DNA from: Pomphorhynchus laevis
Lineage: Eukaryota; Acanthocephala; Palaeacanthocephala; Echinorhynchida; Pomphorhynchidae
Direction of reading: 5' to 3'
NCBI GenBank assembly: GCA_012934845.2
Contig: WNNJ02002289.1
Coordinates: forward strand, 92,158 to 156,157
Length of the DNA stretch: 64,000 nt
Shown here: positions 42,955 to 55,440 of the stretch, piece after piece
Layout of the letters: each line of letters opens with the position of its first letter
Position numbering within the stretch: position 1 is the first letter of the stretch
Notes under the pieces: generated by a model
What the model was told of the DNA's origin: nothing
Databases searched by the model: none
The model's input: only the letters and a program-made list of their open reading frames with translations
Translations under genes and position numbers: made by a program

Positions 42955-43575
42955 CATTTCTTCATAATACCACAGGTGGAATTCCAGTGTCCCACATGTG
43001 ACACTTGTTACAATGTGGAAATGTAAGATTGTCCGTACTCGTAATTGTAAAGTTTAGATTGCAACTCATAATAGGATTGAATGCTGCATTAGACAGGATA
43101 TGGGCGTTGTACTCTTCGGTATTTGCGAATGCAATAGGAAGAGTTTGGTGGTCTTTGGTTTTTATAAATTTAACGTTTTGAAGGGAATAACGCTTTTGAA
43201 GCTCTGCGAAATTTTCTTTTTCTAGGTCGGAGATAATATTAGTAATCTTCACTGACGACATAATAGGCTTTGATACTAGAGTTCCTTTATGGGAACAATT
43301 TTCTTTGAAGAACTCAGCAAAAGAGGTTGCTATGTCCGAGGGTACGAATGATATCCTGTAGTAGTTATTCATCACTTTTGCAGAGTTAATCATAACTCTA
43401 TTAGGTTGTGTATTAATAAATTTTCTCAGCAATTCGTTGAAATACTGTTTTTTTGCATTTGAATTGTGGGGTTAATGTCAACCATATTAACGAGTTTCTT
43501 AATCGGAGAAAGCTCATCCATTTCACGATTTAGAACAGTAAAGTTACTAACCTTAATTTCTTCACTTTGTATGAA
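42955..43575 (-). pseudogene. Family A-like ORF1 fragment, divergent subfamily
   Basis: From the right it reads ELSPIKKLVNM (family A: ELPPIPKLKNL), then after a frame change FINTQPNRVMINSAKV, SFAEFFKENCSHKGTLVSKP and LTFPHCNKCHMW, where the first zinc knuckle begins and is cut off. It is too different from A1-A5 to be the same subfamily. Confidence 0.78.
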
Positions 43576-44200
43576 CAGTTATTGACAGCAGTGATTAATC
43601 TGTATATATTTGAGCAGTTATAATCAAGAAAGTTTATATCAGTGCTGTGGGATATGGATAAAACGGTTAAATTACAACATTGTCTTTTTTAGTTTAAATC
43701 ACGCAATTGTCGTTTATCGGTCAAATCACACAATATTGTATGTTATCAAACTGTTTTTCAGACTTCTGTAAAATAAAACATTCAAAGCAAATAGCAAATA
43801 GCCAAAGACGTATTTTTACTAGAAGCCTTTACTATTTTACCATTTTTCAGCTGATTTGTTTTTGAGGGGTTAATTTCAATTAACTGGTCAATTTTGAAAA
43901 TTATCAAAAATCGATAAGATTGTAAAAAACGTATTTTTATAATTCGTTAGAATTGATGCCGATTTGTAATTTATCAAAATATTGTTAATTTTTCAATATT
44001 TTTTTTTCATATAGATTATATTCAAATCTTTGATTTGTCTTAATGTAGCTTTTAAAGTAATGTCTTAATGTAACTCTAAATGTAGCTTTCTGATAAGCGA
44101 TTATTGAAATCTAATCTATTTAATAATTATTATCCTATCGCATTCATGATAGCCTATATTTATAAAGTGATAATTAAGAGCTTTTGTTAAACGAACTATC
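43576..44200. other. 5' flank of WDR92
   Basis: AT-rich, no repeat recognised. The promoter and 5' UTR of WDR92 should be here; no motif is convincing. Confidence 0.45.
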
Positions 44201-47200
44201 ATGTCATTTTCAAATCCGTCTATTATTTTGCATTCTCAAACTGCCGTAGATTATACGATATTTGACTGTAAATGGATTCCTGGAGAAGCGAAACTTACAT
44301 CGATCGGGATTAAGCCAAACGCAAGTGGAATAATTCAAGTGCAACAGTTATTATCTAGTAATGAAGAAAAAGGATTGAAACTTGTTCAAGAGGTAGTCAT
44401 ATTTGTATACTTTACAGATCATTAAAAATCTTTAATAGATTCCAACGGAATCCGGATTGAGATGTTCCGTATTCAATAACGATAATAACCTTATAACAGG
44501 GAATTATAAAGGTCAAGTTGAAATAAGGTATCTACAGTTTTATATTTAAAACTCCAGTTTTTTTGTGATGTGAATTAGAGATGCGAGCAAATTATCATCT
44601 GAACCGAAAATCAAGTGGGACGCTCACAAACAGCTGGTTACTACGGTTGATTGCATTGGAGATTGTACTGGAAGACCAGAGGTTGTTAGTGGCGGTCAGG
44701 ACGGTATACAATCACCAATATATTACATTTAAGTTGATCGAATTATTGTGGTTTAGGTAAGGTAAAGGTTTGGGATGTGCGACAGAAAGATAAGGCAGTG
44801 CTCGAAATGATCCCTGATGATAGTGATTTTGCGAGAGAGTGCTGGACAGTTGCATTTGGTATTTATTTGAATAAAGTGCGATTTAAAATATTTGATTGAT
44901 ATGTAATTTTCGAAGAAGCAATGCTACTTCGAAATTAATAAAAAATGCCTTTTCGAAATTAAGATTTTTTGAGGTAACGTTATTTTTACAAAATTAATAT
45001 TTACTAAATTTATTTTAAAGTTTACTCTCTTATATTCTTTGTCGAAATTTGGATTTTGATATTCTCCTCGATATTTAGAGAGCGAGTTGATTTGATTAAT
45101 TTTAAGAGTACACAAACAGTTTTTTTTAATTATTTCGATAATTTTTAAACTGTGCCAGGCATCCTGATAGATCTCTGCGAGACAGTCACATTTGGTATTG
45201 GTACGATTTTTTGTACCCCTAAATCATTACAATTTCAATTAACCTCCAATTTAAAGATATTTTTATACTTGAACTTGCCGTTTTCAAGTGCTAATACAAT
45301 CGATCAATTATTGGTATACAATTATGCTTGTGAGATCGGCTTTGAAGTAAAAACTATTACAAACTATTACATGACTTTTCATGACCTGAATAAGCCGTAT
45401 CCAGCTGTTAGAAATTGGATGGGAAGCAAGCATCTCTAAAGAGCAAAAATACCTTCTCTACCATCAATACGGATGACTAAATTTCTTATAAATGTAACTG
45501 TGAGCCCGATTTGATCCCATCTTTAAAGTTAATATTTAAAAGCAGAGGAACTGGCAATAGTTTAATATTAAACAATTATTTTTAATTATTTCGAAAAATT
45601 TTAAACTGTGCCAGGTATTCTGATAAATCTAATGTATACTCATTTGGATAATAATTAACTACTTCGTACCGGCACAAATATTAATACGACTTTAGTGTTT
45701 TCTATTAATATCATAGGTGGATCGTATGGTCCAGAAGAACGATATGTGTGTGCAGGATTTGATAGTGGAGACATAAAAATATTCGATATGCGAAAATGTT
45801 CAGTTTACTGGGAACACAAACTTGACAATGGTGTAAGTGTTTAGTTTTCACGTAAAAACCAATTTTTGTTTTAAATCACATCACATAAAATTTTTAATGC
45901 AAATTTAAATGTAGAACAATAAGCGATCTCGTTAATTGTTTAATGATACCTCAGTTTAAGCTGTTAATAAATTGTGCTTACAACATTATTTTGAATTTTA
46001 CAGCTTAAAAAATCAAATGCAAAGTTTTTAATTTTCAAACTATTAATTTTTTATAATTTTTTAACTACAATTTTAATTAAGATTTAAATAATTTTATAAT
46101 CCAATAATATTATCTAAATGTAAAGAACTGATGGAATTTTTATCTTTCTTGCTGTTGTATTTCGCTTTTATTTCTAGATTTAAATGGTTTTATTAAATAA
46201 AATAACATACCTAAGGGTCCAATCGAGGACCCTTAGGTATTTAATTCAATAATGTAAGATTTAATTAATTTTAAAATCATAATAAGATTATCTAAATGTT
46301 AAAATTTTATATCATAATGATCCATATTTTCAATGGCTTAGTTATACATTAAATATATTTAATGCTAAATTGTTTATATTCTGATACAACGTCTGTTATT
46401 TATTAGTCAATTCATAAAAAATGACGTTTATTTTAATTTATTTTTTTAACTTGATTTAAATTATAAAAAATCTTAAAAACAATTATTTATTTTATTATTT
46501 AATTATTAAAATTTGATTTAGCATTATTATGTTTTTATTTTATAATTATATTAAATACGTAGACTCAGTTAGATGATTTAATTTGTTCTACTAACATGTT
46601 ATTATTGACCTGTGGACTTTGTTTTCCCGGTAATATGACCTCTGTCAGAAATACTGAAACTATGTATTATTGGTTACGACTTTACTATTATTTTTTCTTA
46701 TTTTCAAACAAGTTTGATGAATTATTAATTCTTAAATTTTAAATTCTTATTTTTAATTTTATTTTTTATTTTTAACTTGATTTTAATTATAGAAAATCTA
46801 AAAACAATTATTAATTTTATTATTTAATTATTAAATTTTGATATAGCATTATTATGTTTTGTTTATTTTATAATTATATTAAATACGTAGAGTCAATTAG
46901 CTGATTTGATTTGTTCTACTGACATTTTATTATTGACCTGTGGACTTTGTTTTCCCGCTAAAATGACCTCTGTCAGAAATACTAAAACTATGTATTATTA
47001 GTTACAACGTTATTATTATTTCTTATTTTTAAACAAGTTTGATGAATTATTAATTAGAAAGGAGAAGTTTGCATCCCAAGGTGTTTACACTTTAAAATGT
47101 AAACTGCTTCACGTGATCAAGTTTAAGAGACCAGGAAATGGTCAATAGCCAGGTTATTTAATTATTAAAATTTAACTTAGCATTATTATGCTTTGTTTAT

Positions 47201-50200
47201 TCTATAATTATATTAAATAAGTAGACTCAGTTAGCTGATTTGATTATAAGTTATAATTCTACTGACAAGTTATTATTGACCTGTAGATTTTTCACCATGT
47301 AATAAGGGTCCAATCGAGGACCCTCAGGTATGTGATGCAATAATTAAAGATTTAAATAATTTTATAATCCAATATTATAAGCCATATTGTCGATGGCTTA
47401 GTTAAACATTAAATAGATTTAATGCTGGATTGGTTTTATTGTTTTTATGCTAAATATAATTTGTATTCTATATTTGTAAAATCAATAAAACATATGTATA
47501 TCTTTACCAATGATTTAAATGCCTATAATAACCACTCCAAGTATTTTAATATATCAATTGATATGCTTAATTTTAAGTCGAACAAATTTTCTACAAAGTT
47601 GATTTGATATTCTTGATGTTAAATTTATGTGAAATAATTCTCAATTTCAAATTCATATTCAAAATTCATTGATTAATTTCGTCTGACAATATGGCTGTTT
47701 TTATATCGCATTTATTAGACTTCAATTGTAATACACCAAGCGGATATAATAATAAATTACATACTTTGTATATTAGTGAAACAAAAAAGATTAAAACCCA
47801 TTTTTAAATCAATAATGGGCTTTATATTTTGATAGCTGCTACTTTCGTCTTCAAGACAAAAAAATGAAATTCAAGTATAGCTTTTTAATTTCAAGATGAT
47901 ATCAGCAACTATCTAAATTTCATTTTTAGATTTTATTTGAAAATAAGAAGATCCATATTTGCTTATCGCTTCCTATAATTTTCAAATAATTTAATTATTA
48001 TTGCAAAGTTGATTACAATAAAATAATTAATTCGTTCAAAATAACAAAATAAATAAAGAATAATTTTATTACTAAGCAAACAATATTAGATCCAAGTTTT
48101 TTATTTTTAAAGCTGATACCGTCAATATCATATAAACTATGAACTTTATAAACTATAAAGTTTATTATAAAAAACTATAAACTATTAAAACAAACTATAA
48201 ACTTTATACTATATTACGGCAAACTATAAACTTTATTAAAATTTCTATTTTTATTAACAATTTGCCATTTACATCCTAATTTGCCATTTTATCCATAGTT
48301 TAATTGTATATTAAATAAATTTATTGTTGTATATAAACGTGATTACACAACATCTTGGTATTTTATAGCTTAGAAAATTAAAAGTAAATTTTAAATTTAG
48401 AAATTTAATAATTCGATAGATCTCAAGTTTCAGATGCGGGTATAAACAGTTAACCAAATTACATCTAAAGTATTACATAATTATCGATGCTTACAATATC
48501 TGTTTCAATCATATTAGATTGAATATAGGATGATCAGATAGAATGATATTTTGTTTCGTTATTAAGTAATACTTTTAATTGATATCATGTAATATTAGAT
48601 ATATGTGCCAAAAGTAAATCATTTGTATTACCAAACTGAAAATGTTTCAGTTATTCAAGACAAAAATATGATCAAGAAAGTATAGATTTTTGTCCTAAAT
48701 ATGCATTAGCTGTTATCTAAATATATAATAAAAATCTGATATTTTTTCAGTAATAAATCGCTCGTCTTGATTCCTATAATTCAACGAAGGTGGACAATAC
48801 TTGAAGATATAAAAATATAAACAAGATTATAGAGGTCATCAGTTCCCCTTAATGACCTATCATCTTAATTCTGATAAATCGTATATTATTATGTACTCAT
48901 TATATCTTTTTGAAGTTTATTTAAAATGCTTGTCATTTGGTTGCATATAACCATATTTTTGGGGTTTTACCTTTTTTGAAAAAGTAAATTCTACGAAGAT
49001 TTGCTATCATATTTGATATATAATTTTAAACTCTATATATGTAATATATCTGTAATATATCCTTTTTCGATGCGGTTTTTTAAAAATGTCAACATGTTCT
49101 CGATATTTTAATGATACAACGGTGTACTTCAAATTTAGAATTAAACACTTCAATAAATAAAGCAAAACTAATCTTATTTAAAGGTTGAATCAGCCTTTAA
49201 AATTTGCACAAACCAAATGGAGTGTTTTTTGAAAGTCATCTCAATGTAGAATCTCGCCTCCTTCTTTACAAACATCACATTAATTCAGTCATCAGTGTCG
49301 TTTGTCTTTGCCCGAGGCAGATTTAACACATAAAGGAGTTTACCCGTTGGACAACACAATTATCCGTTTGAGTTGATCCCGATACGGATTCAACCGATGA
49401 AGGATATTGGCTTTGACAGTGTGTTTCAACACGGTATGGGGTCTCTTGCAGACTCATTGCTATGTAATTAAATGTTAAAGCATTTGAATACATTTTGATT
49501 GTCTGATTTTTAATAAGTATAAATTTATACTTGAATTAAGTTATCAAAGTTACCTTGTTGTGTAAGATGAACAATGTTAATAGATTATCGAAATAATTAG
49601 ATCAGATAACTGAGTATTTAAAATAAAGTATAAATTTAAACTTAAATATTAGTTTTCTTAATTCCTATAATTGAACAATCAGATCATATAAAGATAAAAA
49701 TATAATTATACCATGTCAAAATAAAGTATAAATTTAAACTTGAATATTTTTATATTATATGATGTGTTAGTGTACAAATGAATATTCTAATTCATGTTAT
49801 TGAAATGAACTGCACTAAATTAAAATAAATCGTTTTAATGGCATAGATTACAGACGAATTTCGTCAGGTTCCAGGTATTAGTCGGTTTCGTTTAAGTTCT
49901 GAGTATAAATGTATTTATTGAAATACAATATATAATAGAAAGCTCGCTACAATGCAAACAACATATCGTTATTGAGACTAATCTGTACTTTAATGCAAAT
50001 TTTGAATCGCTATCAATTAAATTAATTTTTTCTTCCATTTAATTTTACTTTCTAGTCATCATCTTTTGAACAATCTATATCATCTTGACAGTGAGATTGA
50101 AATGTATCGTTAATTTGTAGCAACATATCGCCATTTTAAATTGAGCTTGAAAATAATAAAACTGTTTATATTAAATCACTCCATAATGTGACTCAATCAG

Positions 50201-53200
50201 TTCCGATTAAATTTTAATCAAATATTTACTGGAATACAATATGTTAAATAATGCGGGATATCATGGCAACAACTTGATATTATTAGGACTAAAATACATT
50301 CGTATTACTACATTTTATTTAAATTTGTTGTATATAATAATGATTTTAATAAGATTAATTTCACAATAATGTTGCTCTTTCTGCTTTATATTGTGGTTAG
50401 CTTGATACGAATGGGTTTTGCTTTTTAGAAAAAATGCCAAACTAAAAAATGTACATTTGCTTGTTGTAATAGTCAGGTATCCTATTCCTAGTTACTGAAT
50501 ATTATATTTTTTACCACTTTGTCGATCATGGACACCGATAGAATTTTAGAGACCCTCAACAAACAAGCAGACGACGGTATTGAATCAGCAGCTAGAAATA
50601 TTGACGATACACTAGACTATATTAAATAATCTATCTGTTTATATTAAATCACTCCATAATGTGACTCAATCAGTTCAGATTAAATTTTGATCAAATATTT
50701 ACTGGAATACAATATGTTAAATAATGCGGGATATCATTGCAACAACTTGATATTATTAATTTATCGTTGTATATAAACGTGATTACACAACATCTTGGTA
50801 TTTTAAAGCTTAGAAAATTAAAAGTAAATTTTAAACTTAGAAATTTAATAATTCGATAGATCTCAAGTTTCAGATGCGGGTATGAATTAAATTTGTTGTA
50901 TATAACAATGATTTTATTGAGATTAATTTCACAATAATGTTGCTCTTCCTGCTTTATAATTGTGCTCATCTTATATTTCATTTCGTAGCAAATATATATT
51001 TATATTGGAACAAAGAAGAAAATATTTCTCCTTTATTTAAAACATACAATATTTCAATGCAAAAGATGTGCCCCGCATTTTTACTTAATTTTGTCAAATA
51101 AAGAAAACTTATTTATTTGACATTATTTTATTTATTTATTCATAATTGATTTTCATTCCTACTGTAAAATGTTAAATTTTGTCAAATAAAAGAAAATTAG
51201 TTTCTTCTTTGTTCCAATAAAACTATATAATCGAAATGGAAGAAGATTATGGGTTTAGTATTTATTATCGTAGCGAATATAATATTCTTTTAAGTAAAAG
51301 ATTAAAATTTTACACTTAAAATTTTCATTCGTTCTCAATGGCATATCAATGTTTAACTTGTTATGGATAATAGGAAAAGGTTTGTAAAATGTCGAATCAG
51401 CAACATTACTATTGAACACAAAGAATTTTAAGCTAAGGGCAGGGAATAATAATTACACTGAGAAGAATTTACAAAGTAATTAATTTATATTAATTATAAT
51501 GAATCAAAATAAGTTAAAAATTATATGTAGTTTGTTTGGTATAGGTGCTTGAAGGAATTTAGATAGTTATAGATTTATTAAAGTAACAAAGGCGCATGAT
51601 GTATCTTTGATTGCGAAATGGAGTGCAAACAGAACCAGGTTGTTGCAGTTGCGTGCTGCAAATGCGAGCATCACGTTTGTGGATTTTGACGACTATTACG
51701 GTGAACTGGTCAGCGAAAGCTGACCAGGATAGACACAAACGTATTCTGAAATTAGGTGGCCCTGAAACGGGATCAGCATCTGTCATTGAATGGGAAAACC
51801 CAAGTGCTCCTCTCGGAAACTTGGCTATCTCGGGTTTAGTCTTCTTTTCCAGAGGACGCCCCCACCAGAACAAAGACTAAGGTTTCTCAAGCTCCTCATC
51901 TGGCGATTACCAAGCATAGTTCGCGTCGATTAGATTCTTCGGGGGAGGGTGAAAGACCCTGGGTGGTTTATTCGGAGAGCGACGTGTTTAATGGACTGGA
52001 GGGATCAGATCCCGCTGGACCTGAGGCCGTAGAATAAAAAGACGATTGGAATGAAGAATGAATTGATTTTTCTTTTTATCTTCTCTTGCATGCTTCTTTT
52101 TTAACACGTTTATTATCAGTTAAGTTTTGTTTAAGAAAATCCTTATTATGATTTTGACCAGTTTGTAAAAGGCACGGTTTGATTTGTTTATAAAGTCATA
52201 TTCTGCCGGATTGTATATTTTAAAAAATCTTTCATATTACATTGGATGTTATCGCTGCGAAGGCGTTTATGTTATTGATATTTAAAAACTGCATGTTGAT
52301 GTAAAATTTTGTCCCTAAAACCTTTATATTTTAATCCTTGTTAAAATATAGCGTTTTATTTATGCGGCGGACTACATTAATCATTACTAATCTGAAAATT
52401 CAACCGAATTAAGATTTTTCGCTCTCAGGATATTTTTATCCTATTAACTCCGGACTTATACAAAGAATATAAGCAATTATATATGATTTAATCATATTTG
52501 GATTTCTTAATAAACGAGTGTATTTCCAATTCATCTACTTTAGCTTCCAGCCATTTCGCGTGTGGATTTATTAAACATTTAAATTATTTTGTACTTGTTA
52601 TATCAAATCTTATAGAAAATCACAATATGTAAATCTATTTAATGTCTGTAAGCAAATTATAATTATTCCTAACTTTTGCTTATAATGGTTTAATGGATCC
52701 CATAAATTAGATTTAATCCCATAAATCTAAGATGATTTATGGTTTTGTTAAATTCATTATATTTTTCAAAAATCAACGTGTCTTATTGACATTCTTATTT
52801 AATTTGCAAAAGCCGATTGTCGTCATCTTATTTCCGGAATTGACATAGTTTTACAGTAGTTTATTTATTGCAGGTATGCTGTGTGCAGTTTGATCGTAAG
52901 GATATAAGGCTGAATAAATTGGTTGCGGTCGGTTTGAATTCATCAATATCTGTGTTCGATCTATTACCGATCAATACTTTAAATATTAAATCGGTTTCAC
53001 AAAAGGTGAGGACGCACAAAAAGTAAAACCAATAACAGCTGGTTCTTTTCGAAGGAGCATGATTCCACAATTTGGACAGTAAGGCACTTACCACAAAACA
53101 GAGAGGTGTTTGTTACTTGTGGTGGAACTGGATCCTTGAATCTATGGAAATAGTAGGTGTATAATGTTGTGCATTTGATAAGTTCAATTTTTACTTTAAG

Positions 53201-54618
53201 CCATGATTAGTTCAAATAAGTGGTTCTCATGTTTTCAATGATTAAAAACGCATGTTCTAATGAAATTTCTAAAGACTGCATATTTTATAAACAAAATTTG
53301 TTGCTTTTGTTTTTAAGATACCAAAATTGTGATAGGGATACGGTTTCATGATATTGAAACATATTTCATGACACTGATGGATATTATTTTACATACGTTA
53401 AGCTTTCTCGATCCACAATACCTTAATTTTATAAATCAGATCTTTCTCGTAAATTTCAACCATGAAGATTCCCTAAAACTATGCGAACTGCTATAACCAA
53501 GCGGACCACGATTGCAAACCACATATCATAATGTATTAATTTCTTTGACAAAAAGTTATCTGGAAGTTGAATTGATACAGTGCCGCGCATTTTCGCATAT
53601 ATTTTGAGTATTAAACTATTTATTGGCATTTTTATAAGCAGCGCAACAAACGAATTGACATGCTTGTTCATGCCAAGTTATCCTCCTGATTAACTCTACT
53701 AGATAATAAAATTTCATCAGAGGAAATACGTCATTAGCATGGCACGTGTTTAAATTATTTATTATTTATAGTTATTACATTATTTATTGTTTAATTTTTT
53801 AATCTATTCATTTTTTTATTTTAATGTTTTATTTTAATTTGAAATTAGTTATAAAATCTTCTAACAATTATTTATAATTATTTATTATTTATTATTTTGT
53901 TATTAAATTTTCATTTATTGATTTAGCATTATTATTTTTACTTATTTTATTTATTTAATTTTATAATTATATTAAATACGTAGACTCAGTTAGTTAACGA
54001 ATAAATGATCAATTTATAATAGGCCAAAGAAATAGGTATTTTTAATAATGCGTCTTATCATTTGTTATCCGTTAAATGAGTTCAATTACATAACTTAAAC
54101 AAGTAAAATTTTGAGAATATATCATAAAACCATAAAATTATTAATTAATAATCATAATTTAAGGTCATATTTATTTAAATCAAAAGTATGCAAATTTGAC
54201 AGCATAATTGAAATTGCAGATTGAATTAAGGAAGTTGTTCGTTATTTCTTGACGACTTTTGTAAAAAAACGTTATCTGAAATATATCTACTTATCTTAAT
54301 GCACAATTAAGATAATGAACGGGTGTGTATAGATATTGTTCATTTATTAATAGGGAAATGCAAATAATTAAAAACAGTTTTTATTAAAAATCTTAATGTT
54401 CGTTTTTAAGTAATTATCCTGCGAAACGAATAACTCTTAACAATCAAGGCGAACAGGTGGGAGAGGCTGGCACACTGGATAAGCTTTGTTCTCAGAATGT
54501 ATCAACACAACCTATTTGCTCTCTGGATTGGAATAGGGAAATGCTAGGACTTGCATGCGCAGGTGCGTTCGATCAGTGCATACGAATCTTAATTTCAACA
54601 AAATTAAATCTGCTGTAA
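44201..54618 (+). CDS. DNAAF10: WDR92/DNAAF10 (Monad), WD40 dynein-assembly factor, 8 exons
   Basis: Exons: 44201-44392, 44439-44527, 44579-44703, 44757-44858, 45717-45832, 52874-53005, 53055-53152 and 54411-54618. All introns are GT-AG and the phases match. They give 353 residues against about 357 in human WDR92. Landmarks are [103 protein letters not shown] and [10 protein letters not shown]. The protein is a seven-bladed propeller that works with R2TP-like co-chaperones to preassemble axonemal dynein arms in the cytoplasm, so it is expected only in animals with motile cilia or flagella. It has no frame break and looks functional. Four introns are 46-53 bp, while introns 4, 5 and 7 are long and repeat-filled. 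Confidence 0.95.
45121..45630. repeat. Direct repeat in WDR92 intron 4
   Basis: About 50 bp (TTAAACTGTGCCAGG core) at 45121-45172 recurs at 45578-45630. The 405 bp between may be an insertion or one unit of a duplication. A 95-codon frame inside is not recognisable. Confidence 0.6.
46207..46240. repeat. S hairpin, copy 1 (perfect 14-bp stem)
   Basis: The arms ATACCTAAGGGTCC and GGACCCTTAGGTAT flank the loop AATCGA. A second copy lies at 47306-47325, and about 130 bp downstream of the hairpin is also shared (46241-46375 and 47326-47430). Confidence 0.88.
46382..46700 (+). repeat. Dispersed repeat R, longest copy
   Basis: Starts GATACAACGTCTGTTATTTA and runs through AAATACGTAGACTCAGTTAG, CTGTGGACTTTGTTTTCCCG and GACCTCTGTCAGAAATACTG to about 46700. 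Non-coding, about 80 percent A+T. Family R has at least seven pieces in this window; its class is unknown. Confidence 0.85.
46745..47045 (+). repeat. Dispersed repeat R, second copy in intron 5
   Basis: Tandem with the first copy, lacking the 5' start. Shares the CGTAGA, TGTGGACTTTGTTTTCCCG and CTCTGTCAGAAATACT blocks. Confidence 0.85.
47150..47290 (+). repeat. Dispersed repeat R, third copy in intron 5
   Basis: Middle part only (TTAGCATTATTATGCTTTGT to CTGACAAGTTATTATTGACC). Confidence 0.75.
47306..47325. repeat. S hairpin, copy 2
   Basis: AGGGTCC, loop AATCGA, GGACCCT. Same loop and stem core as copy 1, with one arm mutated further out. Confidence 0.8.
48305..48445 (+). repeat. Duplicated block P, copy 1
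   Basis: About 130 bp with GTTGTATATAAACGTGATTA and TTTCAGATGCGGGTAT, over 95 percent identical to 50752-50885. Confidence 0.88.
50163..50400 (+). repeat. Duplicated block Q, copy 1
   Basis: Carries ATCACTCCATAATGTGACTC, AATGCGGGATATCATGG and CACAATAATGTTGCTCTT. It recurs at 50632-50965. Confidence 0.87.
50528..50629 (+). CDS. Possible 33-codon ORF in WDR92 intron 5
   Basis: ATG to [23 protein letters not shown] followed by [13 protein letters not shown] is an acidic amphipathic sequence that stands out in very AT-rich surroundings. I do not recognise it, and it may be a chance frame or an exon scrap. Confidence 0.25.
   Translation: MDTDRILETLNKQADDGIESAARNIDDTLDYIK
50632..50965 (+). repeat. 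Block Q copy 2, interrupted by block P copy 2
   Basis: Q sequence 50632-50755, then P sequence 50752-50885, then Q again 50886-50965. In Q copy 1 this position has different sequence of similar length, so P replaced or displaced it. Confidence 0.82.
51690..52160 (+). mobile_element. Family A LINE, 5'-truncated 3' end
   Basis: Corresponds to the last 470 bp of family A (GGTGAACTGGTC, TCGGGTTTAGTCTTCTTTTC, GTGAAAGACCCTGGGTGGTT) and the 3' UTR. Within WDR92 intron 5, in the same orientation as the gene. Confidence 0.86.
53755..53995 (+). repeat. Dispersed repeat R in WDR92 intron 7
   Basis: Diverged copy recognisable from TTGATTTAGCATTATTAT and AAATACGTAGACTCAGTTAG. Confidence 0.72.
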
Positions 54619-55176
54619 TATAACTGACAGAATATTAAGACTGACTATAATACGATTTTATTCGTAAAAAAGATAACTTTTATTTACTTGTAAATACGAT
54701 TTTGTGCTTTCCCTTTTCGTTTTTAGTGAACTTTTCACATAAATAAAAATACTACTGTTTTAGCAATCAGTGTTGATTTTTAATTTATAGATTTTATTAA
54801 ATTACTTTGAAACTTACAAATCATATGTAATCTTGCATTTTCATGACATAAAAAGGCAAGAGATAGCTACAAGATTCCGAGTCCGAAATAATCAATTTTA
54901 CCTGATCAAACAATTCATCAAGCAAATTTATTTAATTTTTTCTTTTTCTTATAATTTAGAATTATAAATCAACTAAATATTATTAAAATATTAAATTTAC
55001 AATATAACAAATCAACAAAATATTATAAAAAATAAATTTTAAATCATTGTCCGAAAATGTTTATGGATAAACAAATTTTATCAGAGGAAATACGTCCTTG
55101 ACACGTATTTGGCTCTTCTGCTATGTTGGGTTGAAGAATAGGGACCAAAACCACGTGTTTGGCCCGCTGCTATATC
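54619..55176. other. 3' flank of WDR92
   Basis: AT-rich. AATAAA-like hexamers occur (for example near 54740), but none can be singled out as the polyadenylation signal. No gene. Confidence 0.5.
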
Positions 55177-55233
55177 ATAATAAGGATTAGAGGTCATCGG
55201 GAGTTTCTCCCGATGACCTCTAATCCTTATTAT
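55177..55233. repeat. Perfect 27-bp stem, 3-nt loop palindrome
   Basis: The arms 55177-55203 and 55207-55233 are exact reverse complements around TTT. The left arm begins ATAATAAGGATTAGAGGTCA. It adjoins a copy of repeat R. Confidence 0.96.
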
Positions 55234-55239
55234 AATATA

Positions 55240-55440
55240 TTGTCTGCTATTTATTAGTCAATTCATTAAAAATTGATTTTTATTTTATATTTCAATTTTT
55301 TATATTAACTCGATATAATAAATTGTATAAAATCTTATTTAATCATTTATTATAATTATTTATCTTTATTTTTAATTTATAAATAGTATAAAATACGCAG
55401 ACTCAGTTTGCTAATCTAATTTGCTTACTTGATTTGAATC
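55240..55440 (+). repeat. Dispersed repeat R, diverged copy
   Basis: Starts CTGCTATTTATTAGTCAATT and includes AAATACGCAGACTCAGTTTG. It forms an inverted pair with the R copy at 55620-55750; an AT-rich microsatellite (about 55475-55525) lies between. Confidence 0.75.

Larger units (their letters stand above)
45833..52873. other. WDR92 intron 5, about 7 kb of repeats
   Basis: Holds three plus-strand R copies, two S hairpins, a duplicated block at 48.3/50.8 kb and at 50.2/50.6 kb, and a family A 3' end. No other gene is seen. 49150-49450 is less AT-rich but unassigned. Confidence 0.85.

Noticed and set aside
45152-45439. 95-codon frame in WDR92 intron 4
   Set aside because: No recognisable motif, no ATG-supported context, and it overlaps a local direct repeat. 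Not enough to call a gene.
49150-49450. Less AT-rich block in WDR92 intron 5 as an LTR-element or gene fragment
   Set aside because: No frame longer than about 40 codons and no motif on either strand that I can name.
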